Source: HB2-32-21 sp041603535 (lineage in GTDB: Bacteria > Pseudomonadota > Gammaproteobacteria > Pseudomonadales > Porticoccaceae). Taken from it: DNA of 64,000 nt. The translations under genes and the position numbers were made by a program. Below are positions 35,030-45,500 of this stretch, in pieces. Position 1 is the stretch's first letter, and every line of letters begins with the position of its first letter. The notes under the pieces are model-generated. The model ran no database searches. It had not been told where the DNA came from and saw nothing but the letters and a program-made list of their open reading frames with translations. Location: positions 13,803 through 77,802 of the forward strand of contig JBFIEE010000009.1 in assembly GCA_041603535.1 (NCBI GenBank), read 5' to 3'.

Positions 35030-36514
35030 ATGAGTAAAGACGAAACCCCCTCCACAGACGAAAATCGACTGATCGCTGAACGTCGCGGCAAGTTGGCCGA
35101 TATACGGGAAAAGGGCTCTGCATTCCCCAACCAGTTCCGTCGTTCTGACTTTGCCGATAAGTTACAGGAAACATTTGGCGATAAAGACAAGGAGGCGCTG
35201 GAAGAGCTTGGTCACCGGGTCAGCGTGGCGGGCCGTGTTATGGCCAAGCGGGGTCCGTTTATGGTCCTCCAGGATGTCTCGGGGCGTATCCAGTTATATG
35301 CGGATAAAGCGGTACAACAGGGTATTAAGGAGCGCTGGGGGCACTGGGATGTCGGTGATCTCGTCGGCGTCATTGGCCTCGTCCACAAATCGGGACGTGG
35401 CGATTTATACGTTAATATTGAAGAGCATGAGTTACTAACCAAGTCATTGCGGCCCCTGCCGGAGAAATTTCACGGTCTTGCGGATCAGGAGATGCGCTAT
35501 CGACAGCGCTACGTGGATCTGATCGTCAACGAAGATACCCGGCGTATTTTTCAGTTGCGGTCAAAAATTGTCGACTTTCTTCGGCATTACCTGAACCAGC
35601 ACGGGTTTATGGAAGTCGAAACCCCGATGATGCAACTGATTCCCGGCGGCGCTACGGCCAGACCTTTTGTTACCTATCACAACGCGCTCGACCAGCAGAT
35701 GTATATGCGGGTGGCGCCAGAGCTGTATTTAAAGCGTCTGGTGGTCGGTGGCTTTGAGCGGGTCTTCGAGATCAATCGAAACTTCCGCAACGAAGGCCTC
35801 TCCACTCGGCATAATCCCGAATTCACCATGCTTGAGTTTTATCAGGCCTACGCTGACTACCGCGATCTTATGGATCTTACGGAGGACATGTTACGTAAGC
35901 TGTGCGAAGGGGTACTGGGCACGGCGACGGTAACTTATCAGGGTAGCGAATACGATTTTTCTCGGCCGTTTCTGCGGATCAGCGTGTTTGATTCGATTCT
36001 GCTGCACAATAAAAACCTGCAAGCCGGGGATATCGACAACCTTGAAGGCGCGCGGCGGGTCGCGAAAACACTTGGCATTCCTCTCAAAGATAGCTGGGGT
36101 CTGGGCAAGGTACAGATCGAAATATTTGAGAAAACGGTGGAACCGCGCCTCGACAATCCGACGTTTATTACCGGCTATCCCACCGAAGTGTCGCCCCTGG
36201 CTCGCCGCAGTGACAGCGACCCTTTTGTCACAGACCGTTTTGAATTCTTTGTCGGTGGTCGGGAACTGGCCAACGGTTTTTCAGAGCTTAACGATGCTGA
36301 AGATCAGGCCGCACGCTTTCTCGCGCAGGTCCAGGAAAAGGATGCGGGCGATGACGAAGCCATGCATTACGATGCCGATTACGTGCGCGCTCTGGAGTAC
36401 GGGTTGCCGCCCACCGCTGGCGAAGGTATTGGCATTGATCGACTGGTGATGTTGCTGACTGATGCGCCGTCTATTCGCGATGTGTTGCTGTTCCCACATA
36501 TGCGGCCCGAATAA
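35030..36514 (+). CDS. lysS: Lysyl-tRNA synthetase (class II)
   Basis: It charges tRNA-Lys. The N-terminal OB fold (about residues 55-150) binds the anticodon. Motif 2 is FEINRNFRNEGLSTRHNPEF, and motif 3 is GEGIGIDRLVMLLTDAPSIR near the C terminus. The 494-residue length is standard. ATG 35030 is taken; a TTG lies one codon upstream. Confidence 0.97.
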   Translation: MSKDETPSTDENRLIAERRGKLADIREKGSAFPNQFRRSDFADKLQETFGDKDKEALEELGHRVSVAGRVMAKRGPFMVLQDVSGRIQLYADKAVQQGIKERWGHWDVGDLVGVIGLVHKSGRGDLYVNIEEHELLTKSLRPLPEKFHGLADQEMRYRQRYVDLIVNEDTRRIFQLRSKIVDFLRHYLNQHGFMEVETPMMQLIPGGATARPFVTYHNALDQQMYMRVAPELYLKRLVVGGFERVFEINRNFRNEGLSTRHNPEFTMLEFYQAYADYRDLMDLTEDMLRKLCEGVLGTATVTYQGSEYDFSRPFLRISVFDSILLHNKNLQAGDIDNLEGARRVAKTLGIPLKDSWGLGKVQIEIFEKTVEPRLDNPTFITGYPTEVSPLARRSDSDPFVTDRFEFFVGGRELANGFSELNDAEDQAARFLAQVQEKDAGDDEAMHYDADYVRALEYGLPPTAGEGIGIDRLVMLLTDAPSIRDVLLFPHMRPE

Positions 36515-36528
36515 AACCTGCTGTCGCA

Positions 36529-37236
36529 ATGTCATCGCAACGACTGGTCAAACTTCACCCATCCTGGTTGAAAGTACTGGGTGAAGAGTTTGATAAGCCC
36601 TATATGCACGCGTTACGTGAATTTCTGATCGAAGAAAGGCGTTTGCGAAAAGTGGTGTATCCGGCCAGTGACAACTGGTTTGCCGCCTTTGATAAAACAC
36701 CTTTTGATCAGGTCAGGGTGGTTATCCTTGGTCAGGACCCCTATCACGGGGTGGGTCAGGCCCACGGGCTTTGTTTTTCGGTACCTTCGGCTCTCAAAGT
36801 GCCGCCTTCTTTGGTGAATATATTTAAAGAGCTGGATAGCGATCTCGGTATTTCGCCAGCGAAGCACGGCTGTCTGGAAGCCTGGGCAAAGCAGGGCGTG
36901 CTGCTCCTGAATGCCACGTTGACCGTGGTCAGCGGGGAAGCCGGGTCACACCAGAACCGAGGTTGGGAAGCCCTGACTGACCGGGTTATCGAAGTGTTAA
37001 ATGACCAGCGCGATGGGCTGGTGTTTTTACTCTGGGGCAGTTATGCGCAGAAAAAGGGCGCTTTTATCGATCAGCAGAAACATCTGGTTGTTCGCGCGCC
37101 CCATCCTTCACCCCTGTCTGCTCACCGGGGATTTTTTGGTAGCAAGCCTTTTTCAAAAACTAATACCTATCTGCTAAGCAGGGGACTCCCGGCCATTGAC
37201 TGGCGCCTGCCCGAGGAACTACGCGCACTTGAATAA
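36529..37236 (+). CDS. ung: Uracil-DNA glycosylase
   Basis: Family-1 UNG (235 residues) removing uracil from DNA. The water-activating loop is GQDPYHGVGQAHGLCFSVP and the minor-groove loop is HPSPLSAHRGFFGSKPFSKTN. It begins 14 bp after lysS and is probably co-transcribed. It marks the right edge of the core region. Confidence 0.97.
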   Translation: MSSQRLVKLHPSWLKVLGEEFDKPYMHALREFLIEERRLRKVVYPASDNWFAAFDKTPFDQVRVVILGQDPYHGVGQAHGLCFSVPSALKVPPSLVNIFKELDSDLGISPAKHGCLEAWAKQGVLLLNATLTVVSGEAGSHQNRGWEALTDRVIEVLNDQRDGLVFLLWGSYAQKKGAFIDQQKHLVVRAPHPSPLSAHRGFFGSKPFSKTNTYLLSRGLPAIDWRLPEELRALE

Positions 37237-37286
37237 CGGTCTGTCTAATTAGTTCAGTCGGTAAGTATCTATTTCTTGTTTGTTAA

Positions 37287-37344
37287 ATCTCGCCAGCCCT
37301 GGTCAGGCAACTGGCAGCGCAGTTGTTAACCGGGGCAGCGAGAT
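37287..37344. other. Inverted repeat between convergent ung and the CoA-transferase gene
   Basis: ATCTCGC at 37287 pairs with GCGAGAT ending at 37344, and an inner GCCAG/CTGGC pair lies inside. It sits between two converging genes and could be a bidirectional, poorly U-tailed transcription stop. Structure is read by eye only. Confidence 0.3.
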
Positions 37345-37384
37345 AAGCTCTGATGGATGAGTAAAATTTATTATTTGACGTTGA

Positions 37385-38533
37385 CTATTTGATGGCACCG
37401 TTCGTTTTTAACTCATTGATTTGCTCACTGGATATTCCCCACTCCCGCAGTACTTCGTCAGTGTGAATGCCGGTTTTTGGGGTCGGTCCTTTTATCGAGG
37501 ATGGTGTTGCGCTGAAACGCGGCGCGGGCGCCGGATGCAGTACGCCGTCAACCTCGACGAATGAACTGCGATCCTTGTTATGCAGATATTGAGGCGCTTC
37601 TTCAAGCGTAAGAATCGGTGCGAAACAAATATCGGTGTTTTCCATGATCGCACACCATTCATCACGGGTTTTGGTAAGAAAGATCTCCTTGAACTTTTCT
37701 TTCATTGCCGGCCAGCTTTCGCGCTCCATTTGTGGCGGTAGGGAGTCCGGGTCTATTTCAAGCTTTTCCAGCAACTCAGCGTAGAACTTGGTTTCGATTG
37801 AGCCAATGGATACATAGCGTCCGTCCTTGGTCTCGTAGGTATTGTAGAAGTGAGATCCGCTATCAAGAATATTTGCGCCGCGAACATCTTTATGGCCACC
37901 GGAAGCGTGCATGCCGTAAATAGAAGTCATCAATGATAGCGCGCCGTCGACCATGCCCGCGTCAACCACCTGGCCCTGGCCAGATTTCTTTACTTCCAGC
38001 AGGGCGGCGAGAATACCGACCATAATAAACATGGTGCCGCCGCCAAAATCGCCAACCAGATTCAGCGGTGGCGCCGGCGGTTCGTTGTCATTGCGGCCAA
38101 TGGCGTGCAGCGCGCCAGACAATGCGATGTAGTTGATGTCGTGGCCGGCAGATTTGGACAGTGGTCCTTGCTGTCCCCACCCGGTAACGCGGCCGTAGAC
38201 GAGTTTCGGATTGCGCGCCAGACACACATCCGGTCCCATGCCGAGACGCTCCATGACACCGGGACGAAAGCCTTCAACCAGAGCATCCGCGCCATCGATC
38301 AGCTTTAACAGAGCTTCAATGCCGTCCGGGTTTTTCAGGTCAATGGCAATGGATTTTCTGCCACGTCCCAGAAAGTTAAATTTCTTGGGCATGGCTATGC
38401 CGAGCCCTGACTCAGTCAGGCGGTCGACGCGCACCACCTCGGCACCCATATCCGATAGCATCATGGCGCACATCGGTGCGGGGCCAATGCCAGCCAGTTC
38501 GATCACTTTATATCCAGTTAGGGGGCCGCTCAT
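37385..38533 (-). CDS. Alpha-methylacyl-CoA racemase-type (family III CoA-transferase) protein
   Basis: A 382-residue cytoplasmic member of CoA-transferase family III, closest in pattern to AMACR, which epimerises 2-methyl-branched acyl-CoAs before beta-oxidation. The expected catalytic pair appears as His131 (SAGHDINYIALSG) and Asp162 (LNLVGDFGGGT). GRGRKSIAIDLKNPDG and VEGFRPGVMERLG are family blocks. The ATG at 38533 with GGAGACAAC upstream is chosen; the open frame extends 216 bp further but is not family-like. Divergent from the acyl-CoA dehydrogenase. A true CoA-transferase role is the alternative. Confidence 0.88.
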   Translation of the reverse strand: MSGPLTGYKVIELAGIGPAPMCAMMLSDMGAEVVRVDRLTESGLGIAMPKKFNFLGRGRKSIAIDLKNPDGIEALLKLIDGADALVEGFRPGVMERLGMGPDVCLARNPKLVYGRVTGWGQQGPLSKSAGHDINYIALSGALHAIGRNDNEPPAPPLNLVGDFGGGTMFIMVGILAALLEVKKSGQGQVVDAGMVDGALSLMTSIYGMHASGGHKDVRGANILDSGSHFYNTYETKDGRYVSIGSIETKFYAELLEKLEIDPDSLPPQMERESWPAMKEKFKEIFLTKTRDEWCAIMENTDICFAPILTLEEAPQYLHNKDRSSFVEVDGVLHPAPAPRFSATPSSIKGPTPKTGIHTDEVLREWGISSEQINELKTNGAIK

Positions 38534-38812
38534 AATGTTGTCTCCAGTTGCGCCGCGGGCGAGTTGCGCGGCGGATTTACGTTGATTGTTGTGCCAAAAA
38601 ATAGAGCTGGATACGGTAACAAGTAACCGTGTGCCGATGCAATCGCTTAACCAATATAGATCAGTCCATCGGTCGCTGGCGAAGGCAGCGTTTATAGGTG
38701 ACGGTGTACCGATTGGCGCGCACCAACTGTTCACGGTTGGCCGCGACATTTGTCTGGCCAGCGGTTAAAGTAACGCCAAATTTCGGTGTTTATGTATGGA
38801 GAGGAGGCAGTG

Positions 38813-40015
38813 ATGAATTTTGAATTTTCGGATAAGGTGCGCGACCTGCAAACGCGGGTACAGAACTTTATGGATAGGGTTATCTATCCTAACGAAGCGG
38901 TCTACTATCAGCAGCTTGAGGACGGTGGTCGCTGGTGTACGCCACCGATACTGGAAGAAATGAAAGCACAGGCAAAAAAGGAAGGTCTGTGGAACCTGTT
39001 CCTGCCGGAAAGTGATCGCGGTGCAGGGTTGACCAATCTCGAATACGCGCCTTTATGTGAAATCATGGGTAAATCCAAGTTTGCACCAGAGGTATTTAAC
39101 TGCTCTGCGCCGGATACCGGCAACATGGAAACCATCGAACGGTACGGTAGTGACGAGCACAAGGAGAAGTGGCTGGAACCCCTGCTCAATGGAGAAATTC
39201 GGTCAGCGTTTTGCATGACCGAACCCCTGGTGGCCTCCTCGGATGCGACCAATATTGAAACCAGTATCCTGCGGGATGGCGATGAATATGTCATTAACGG
39301 TCGCAAATGGTTTTCGTCCGGGGTGCATGAACCACAATGCAAAATATGGATTGTCATGGGTAAGACCGATCCTGGAGCCGCTCGCCACGCGCAGCAATCG
39401 ATGATTCTGGTTGAGCCGGGTACACCGGGGATTACCGTGGAGCGTTGGGTGCCAGTGTTTGGTTATGACGATGCACCCCATGGCCACGCGGAAGTGGTGT
39501 TTAAGGATGTCCGGGTCCCGGCGTCGAATATACTGCTCGGCGAGGGGCGTGGATTTGAGATCGCCCAGGGGCGCCTTGGCCCGGGGCGTATCCACCATTG
39601 CATGCGCATCATCGGCGTCGCCGAGCGAGCACTAGAGTTGATGTGCAAACGGGCGATGAGCCGCGTTGCTTTTGGCAAACCGATCTCAGAGCAATCGGTG
39701 TGGTCAGAGCGTATTGCTGATGCCCGCATCAATATTGAAATGGCGCGGCTGCTAACGCTGAAAGCGGCATATATGATGGATACCGTGGGCAATAAAGTGG
39801 CGCGCATGGAAATTGCCATGATTAAGGTAGCCGCTCCCATCATGGCGTTAAAAATCATCGACGACGCTATTCAAGTCTATGGTGCCTGCGGGGTTACCGA
39901 GGATGTCGGTCTGGCACGGGCCTGGGCGCACACGCGAGTCCTGCGTATCGCGGATGGTCCGGACGAGGTGCATCGCAATCAGATCGCTCGGCTTGAGTTA
40001 AAAAAACATACGTAA
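38813..40015 (+). CDS. Acyl-CoA dehydrogenase, ACAD10/11-like
   Basis: A 400-residue FAD-dependent acyl-CoA dehydrogenase. The middle domain has FCMTEPLVASSDATNIETSI (FAD and substrate contacts) and the C-terminal part IQVYGACGVTEDVGLARAWA and RIADGPDEVHRNQIAR, a pattern typical of the ACAD10/11-related group. In that group the dehydrogenase works with an APH-fold kinase on 4-hydroxyacyl-CoAs; a matching kinase gene is at 48702. ATG 38813 has a GGAGG site. A terminator follows at 40035. Confidence 0.9.
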   Translation: MNFEFSDKVRDLQTRVQNFMDRVIYPNEAVYYQQLEDGGRWCTPPILEEMKAQAKKEGLWNLFLPESDRGAGLTNLEYAPLCEIMGKSKFAPEVFNCSAPDTGNMETIERYGSDEHKEKWLEPLLNGEIRSAFCMTEPLVASSDATNIETSILRDGDEYVINGRKWFSSGVHEPQCKIWIVMGKTDPGAARHAQQSMILVEPGTPGITVERWVPVFGYDDAPHGHAEVVFKDVRVPASNILLGEGRGFEIAQGRLGPGRIHHCMRIIGVAERALELMCKRAMSRVAFGKPISEQSVWSERIADARINIEMARLLTLKAAYMMDTVGNKVARMEIAMIKVAAPIMALKIIDDAIQVYGACGVTEDVGLARAWAHTRVLRIADGPDEVHRNQIARLELKKHT

Positions 40016-40034
40016 AATCATTTACATAGATTAG

Positions 40035-40062
40035 AACCCGTGCCTGATCCGCACGGGTTTTT
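40035..40062 (+). terminator. Factor-independent terminator after the acyl-CoA dehydrogenase
   Basis: AACCCGTGC and GCACGGGTT form a 9-bp stem with a 7-base loop, followed by a T-run. Confidence 0.9.
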
Positions 40063-40135
40063 GTTTTGTGGCAGCCGAAAAAGCAGCTAGACTGAAAGGG
40101 AGATAAAAATAACCTGATCAAAGAGGGGTACAAGC

Positions 40136-41203
40136 ATGAAGACAGGTGCTTTTATGATGCCGAACAATCCACCGCATCGCTCTATTCTTGACGGCCACAA
40201 GCACAACCTCGACTACATCTGCTTTCTTGACCAGGCCGGTTACGACGAGGTGTGGGTGGGCGAGCACTACACCACCCCGTGGGAACCATGTCCTTCACCG
40301 GATCTGTTAATCGCTCAGGCTATCGACCGAACCAGCCGGATAACGCTCGCCACTGGCGCATTTTTGTTGCCCTACCACCATCCCGCCGAACTCGCACAGC
40401 GCATCGCCTACCTTGACCACATGGCTGAAGGCCGACTGATCATCGGTGTTGGCGCCGGTGGTTTTCCCGGCGACTGGCAGTTGTTCGACGTCGATGCCAT
40501 GGCCGGTGAGAATCGGGATATGATGTTCGAATCCCTCGAAATCATGATCAAGCTGTGGACGAGTACCGAACCGTTTCGCTACGAAGGCACTTACTGGACA
40601 GTGCAGCGCCCGCAAGATGAAAGCCCTACGCGCTATCATCTTCAGCCTTACCAACGACCCCACCCGCCGATTGGCATTACCGCGCTCAGTCCGCGCTCTC
40701 CGTCCATGAGCCTGGCCGGCAGCGCAGGTTATATTCCGTTGAATCTGGGTTTGAGTAACCAGTATTTGAAGGAGAACTGGCAGATGGTTGAGCAGGCGGC
40801 TAACGAAGCTGGTCGCGAAGCGGATCGGAGTCAGTGGCGACTGGGCCGGGATGTGCTGGTGGCAGACACTGACCGGGAGGCTGTTAAGCGCGCCATCGAA
40901 GGGCCCATTGGCATGGTGTGGGGAGAATATTTGCTGCCTCTATTCAAACAGTTTGGTTTGATTGATGTGATGAAGCACCGAACCGATGTGGCGGATGCTG
41001 ATGTGACACTGGCGTACCTGGCCGAGCACAACTGGCTGGTTGGTAGTCCCAATACCGTTAGCGATAAACTAGCCGCCATGGTTGATGAGTCGGGTGGTTT
41101 CGGTTGCTTACTAACCATGGGCTATGACCATCTCGACCATTTTCAGCATTGGCGCGAATCCAAGCAGGCTTTTATTGAGGAAGTCGCACCGCGTTTTCGC
41201 TAG
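40136..41203 (+). CDS. LLM-class flavin-dependent monooxygenase (LimB-like)
   Basis: A luciferase-like TIM-barrel enzyme of 355 residues. The N terminus (MKTGAFMMPNNPPHR) and EVWVGEHYTTPWEPCPSPD resemble the FMNH2-dependent monooxygenases of the LimB/alkanal type rather than the F420 group. GRLIIGVGAGGFPGDW is the flavin phosphate-binding region. Substrate unknown; a terpenoid or other hydrophobic compound is a guess from context. It is flanked by terminators on both sides, so it is probably monocistronic. Confidence 0.85.
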   Translation: MKTGAFMMPNNPPHRSILDGHKHNLDYICFLDQAGYDEVWVGEHYTTPWEPCPSPDLLIAQAIDRTSRITLATGAFLLPYHHPAELAQRIAYLDHMAEGRLIIGVGAGGFPGDWQLFDVDAMAGENRDMMFESLEIMIKLWTSTEPFRYEGTYWTVQRPQDESPTRYHLQPYQRPHPPIGITALSPRSPSMSLAGSAGYIPLNLGLSNQYLKENWQMVEQAANEAGREADRSQWRLGRDVLVADTDREAVKRAIEGPIGMVWGEYLLPLFKQFGLIDVMKHRTDVADADVTLAYLAEHNWLVGSPNTVSDKLAAMVDESGGFGCLLTMGYDHLDHFQHWRESKQAFIEEVAPRFR

Positions 41204-41221
41204 GCATGGTCACGTGCTGTT

Positions 41222-41240
41222 AACCCAGCTTGGGTTTTTA
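41222..41240 (+). terminator. Short terminator after the LimB-like gene
   Basis: AACCCA, a 3-base loop and TGGGTT are followed by TTT. The stem is only six pairs, so efficiency is uncertain. Confidence 0.55.
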
Positions 41241-41480
41241 GTATTGTTGTGATGTGGTCCCGCATTAGGCCCGGTACAGGCCGATATTTATCGCCCATAT
41301 GGGGTAGACGAGGGCTGTGAAAACGAACTAGGGTAACGTGGAGTGCCGGTGTTATAAGCAGGCGTCACTGGCCGGAGCTGCGAGCAGGGGCGGTGAGTAG
41401 AGGCGCGAGATACTCCGACGCCACACGGGATCAATTTTCAACCCACCTTGGCAGTGGCTGGACGCCGACGGCTTCTTCTA

Positions 41481-41534
41481 TAGTTGGATGAGCAGAGATA
41501 GCTGGATCAGCAGAGATAGCTGGATCAGCAGAGG
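41481..41534 (+). repeat. Three tandem 18-bp copies
   Basis: The units TAGTTGGATGAGCAGAGA, TAGCTGGATCAGCAGAGA and TAGCTGGATCAGCAGAGG run head to tail about 50 bp before the solute-binding gene. Confidence 0.9.
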
Positions 41535-41587
41535 AGTAATTTTTGTAGCCGACCAAAGGCAGCCCGCGAAAGATAACATTAGAACGA

Positions 41588-42520
41588 TTGCTATTTTTAG
41601 TGCTGGCGACCATGCTCCTCGTCGCTTGTACCGAGCGCGAGCCAATCCTGCGGGTGGCATGCCATCCCTGGGTCGGATACGAGCCGCTGTACGTCGCCGA
41701 AGCGCTCGATTACTACGCAGACAGTACCATCCGTATGGTCGATACCACTTCGGCCACGCTGACGCTTTCCCACCTCCGTCACAACACTGTCGAAGCCGCG
41801 TGCCTGACATTGGACGAAGCGCTGACGATCGTGGCCGAAGGCGTAGATTTAGCCGTCGTTCTGGTGATGGATGTGTCGGATGGGGCTGATGCGATTCTGG
41901 CCAAACCACCCATCAACGGACTGAATCAGTTGCGGGGTAAGACCATTGCCGTTGAGAAATCGGCAGTTGGCGCAGTGGTCTTATATGCAGCCCTGGAAAA
42001 GGCCGGGCTGGCGCCTGGAGACATATTTACACTGACAGTGCCGGTTAATCAACACGAGGAAGTGTACCTTGCGGGCAGCGTAGATGCCGTGGTGACCTTC
42101 GAACCTGTTAAGTCAGCGCTTGAGGCTCGGGGTGCTACGGCTGTGTTTTCAAGTACGGAAATACCGGGTCGTATTGTCGATGTGCTGGTTGTGCGCCAGG
42201 CGCTGCTGGCGTCTCGCGGCAGTAATATTCGCCACCTGATACAGAGTTATTTTCACGCCCTCGACTATATCCAAGAGCAGCCCGTGGCTGCCGCCGATAT
42301 AATGTCCCGTCGTCTGCGCACACCACCGGAGCGGGTTGCCGGTTTATTCGATGGGCTGCGACAGCCTGATATTGAGGAAAACCGAGAGCTGTTGTCCGGA
42401 GTGACAGCACCCCTGGATGCGACGGCACAGGAACTGGCTGAATTCCTTCAGGCGCAGGACCTGCTGCGTATCGATCAGCCTGTTCCGACACTCAGTGATG
42501 CATCTTTTTTGTTAGATTAA
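41588..42520 (+). CDS. NMT1/SsuA-like solute-binding lipoprotein
   Basis: A 310-residue periplasmic binding protein of the nitrate/sulfonate/thiamine-precursor type. A short hydrophobic leader ends in the lipobox LVAC (Cys14), so it should be a lipoprotein. RVACHPWVGYEPLYVAEAL and LRGKTIAVEKSAVGAV are typical lobes of the fold. The start is TTG 41588; there is a stop upstream in frame at 41546, so the leader cannot be much longer. No ABC permease or ATPase is nearby. Instead the next gene, 13 bp away, is a membrane GGDEF-EAL protein, which suggests a sensory rather than transport role. The ligand is unknown. Confidence 0.85.
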   Translation: MLFLVLATMLLVACTEREPILRVACHPWVGYEPLYVAEALDYYADSTIRMVDTTSATLTLSHLRHNTVEAACLTLDEALTIVAEGVDLAVVLVMDVSDGADAILAKPPINGLNQLRGKTIAVEKSAVGAVVLYAALEKAGLAPGDIFTLTVPVNQHEEVYLAGSVDAVVTFEPVKSALEARGATAVFSSTEIPGRIVDVLVVRQALLASRGSNIRHLIQSYFHALDYIQEQPVAAADIMSRRLRTPPERVAGLFDGLRQPDIEENRELLSGVTAPLDATAQELAEFLQAQDLLRIDQPVPTLSDASFLLD

Positions 42521-42533
42521 CATTGCGACGTTT

Positions 42534-45500
42534 ATGACATCTAAGCAACTAGAAGCAAAGCAACCAGAAGCGAAGCAACCAGAAACCGGTCAACGAGAAA
42601 TTGACTTTCGCTGGGGCTTGCCATTACTGGTCATCGTGCTGTTCGCCATCACCGCAGTGGCCTGGGCTTTTGTTCAGGAGAGAATTTATACATCGACCTA
42701 CAAGGAACAGTATTTGTCCAGTTGGCGGGCAAATATGCAACGCTTCCAGCAAACAGTTGAAAGCGCCTTTGAAGCCAGACAATTTGTTGGCACGGATGGA
42801 CAAATCACCCATCTGGATGAGCAAATCACCAAGTTTAATGATGATCCAGGTCTCGATCAGCTGGCCATAGTCGCCAGAGATGGCAGGATTCTATATTCCA
42901 ACCGGCTGGGACAAAAAGGCAGGGTGGCAGCCGAGGTCCTGACGGGCTTTGATGCCGCACAGCTTGATGTTATTGGTTCGGCGACAGGGCTTGGCCAGGT
43001 GTTCGAGGCGGAGGACGTTGACTGGACGTATATCTATTACCCCTTGTCTATCTCCGTGGAAAAGGCATCCCTTCGACCTGATGTAGACGCTATTCTGTTT
43101 GTGAAACTAGATGTCGCGCACAGGAGGCCAGTCGTCTATGCACTTTTACGTAAAGGCCTGATGTTATTCGTGGTCGTCGGGGTCATTAATCTTGGTATTT
43201 TGATCTGGTTTTTGAATCAGTTTCTCAGTAAGCCCCTGCAGAAAATCATTCGGGGCGTGGAAAGTTTTTCCAGCAATGGCGCGACAGAGGATAACGCCAC
43301 AGATGTCGTCATTCCGGGGCGTGGGCAATTCGCATACCTGACGAATGCGTTCAAGGCCATGCGTCACGACCTCAGTAAAACGCTGGCGCATTCTTATGAC
43401 CACCAGCAGCGCCTCAGTAGGATTCTTGAATCGATCGGCGATGCAGTCATTGTGACGGACAAGGCGGGCAGGATTGAGCGCATGAACGGCGTCGCAGAGG
43501 TGTTGACAGGCTGGGATCGTGACACTGCGCGGGATAAACCTATTAACGAAGTAATGCTGCTGGAGGACAGCGAAACTGGTGAACTGGCTGCCAGCCTGGT
43601 CACCGACGCTGTGCAAACAGGTGACAGTCCACGTCGCATCAGTGCGACCTTATGCAGTAAGCGCGGACAGTATTATCAGATCGGCGAGGGGGCGTCGCCG
43701 CTTATCGGTATTACCGGGGCGCTTGAGGGCGCGGTATTGATCTTCAGAGACATTACCGTAGATTACCGCATACGGGAGGAACGCATTCTCGCAGAGCTGG
43801 CTTTTGAAACCGGCGGGCCGCAGATGATTGCGGATGCCGGGCAAATTATTGTGCGGGCCAATAGGGCCTGCTTTTCCCTGAGTGGCTACGCAACTGAAGA
43901 GCTTATCGGCGTACCCCTGACCAGTCTGTATGAGGAGCAGGCTGACACAGGGTTTATCGATTTCCTGAATGGCAACTATTGCACGATGGATGTCTACCCT
44001 GGCCGTACGGAGCGGGTAAACAAAAAAGGCGAGCATTTGCATTTTTTTGAGTCGATACGCCTACTCAGAAATCAGCAGGGCGTGCCCAGCTATTTTATTG
44101 TCAATTTGCAGGATTTCACCAGCGTTGAGACCGCCGTGGACGCTATGCAGGAAACCCGCAGCACCTATCAGTCCCTGGTCGATTCCATGTACGACGGTTT
44201 TATGGTGGTGGGAGATGAGGGCATCGTTGAGTGCAATGAGCAGTTGGCACGAATATTACAGCGTGATAGAGCTGACGTTATCGGGCTGACGATCCTCGAT
44301 CTTTCGCCCGAATTTCAGGATGATGGCATCAGCTCTAAAGCCAAATTAGGCGATGTTTTGCGAACGACATTGACCGGCAGACAGGGTATGCAACTGGACT
44401 GGCAGGCGCGATTGGCAAATGATGATCGACTGGACCTCGAGGTGAGTCTGGCGCCGGGCACAGTCAGTGGTGAGCAGGTTGTCCTGATCAATGTCCGTGA
44501 TATCACCGCCAGAAAGCGCGGTGAGCGGGAGCGCGAGCGGTTGATGGGCGAGCTGGCGGCGAAAGAGAAAATGATACGTCTGTCCAGCCAGGCTTACGGT
44601 ATTGCCAGTTGGGAGATGGATGTCAATACGCGGCGGTTACGTTGGTCGGAAGGCTCGGCTGAGGTGTTGGGGGTTAGCGTGGCGAACCTTGGCAGTGAGT
44701 TCGGGAAGCTGCCTTTTGTCTACGAAGAGGATCAGTCGTTGATCACGATGACAGTGGAGCGGGCCCTGGCGGAGGGGAAAGGTTTTAAACTGGAAAGCCG
44801 CCATATCCGCGATGATGGAGAAGTACGCTGGGCCAACGCGCAGTGTGAGGTGGAAACCGATGCCACCGGCGCGGTGACGGCATTGCGCGGAGCGGTGGCC
44901 GATATCACCGATTATAAGACCGCTCAGAGCGAAGTGGAGCGGCTCGCCTACTATGATCCGCTCACCGGCCTGGCCAATCGTCGCTTAGTACAGGATCGAC
45001 TTCAGCAAGCCTGTTATCTGGCCGCGCGCGGACAAACGTCGGGTGCCTTGTTGTTCATCGATCTGGACCGTTTCAAACTGCTTAACGATAGCCTCGGTCA
45101 TAAGATCGGCGATCTATTGTTGACTGGCGTGGCCGACCGCTTGCGGGAGTGGACGCGGGAGGAGGACACTGTGGGGCGTATGGGCGGCGATGAATTTATC
45201 GTCATATTACCCTCTGTCGGCACTCACTCATCAAGCGCTGCACAGAATGCCCATCGCGTCGCTGACAAACTCCAGCAACGGCTGTCGGGAAACTACGAAG
45301 TCGATGGACACAGTTACCATATTACGGCCAGTGTTGGGATTGCCGTGTTTCCGCAGGATGGGGCCAGGGCGGAAGATCTGCTGCACCATGCCGACGCGGC
45401 AATGTACCTGGCCAAGAAACAGGGTCGCGATACGGTTGCCTTCTATCAGCCGCGTTTGCAGGAGGAAGCGGATGCCCGGCTTGAGCTGGAGCAGGAGCTG

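Larger units (their letters stand above)
41204..41587. other. Spacer of 384 bp without a supported gene
   Basis: It holds a short terminator (41222), a stretch with no recognisable content to about 41480, and three 18-bp tandem copies (41481-41534). Open frames here overlap the next gene in other phases and look like chance frames. Confidence 0.6.

Noticed and set aside
37245..37262. tRNA-like TTAGTTCAGTCGGTAAG segment
   Set aside because: It resembles a D-loop, but no acceptor stem, anticodon arm or T-loop can be found around it.
41488..41889. 133-codon frame starting in the 18-bp repeats
   Set aside because: It overlaps the solute-binding protein in another phase and turns into Arg-rich shadow sequence.
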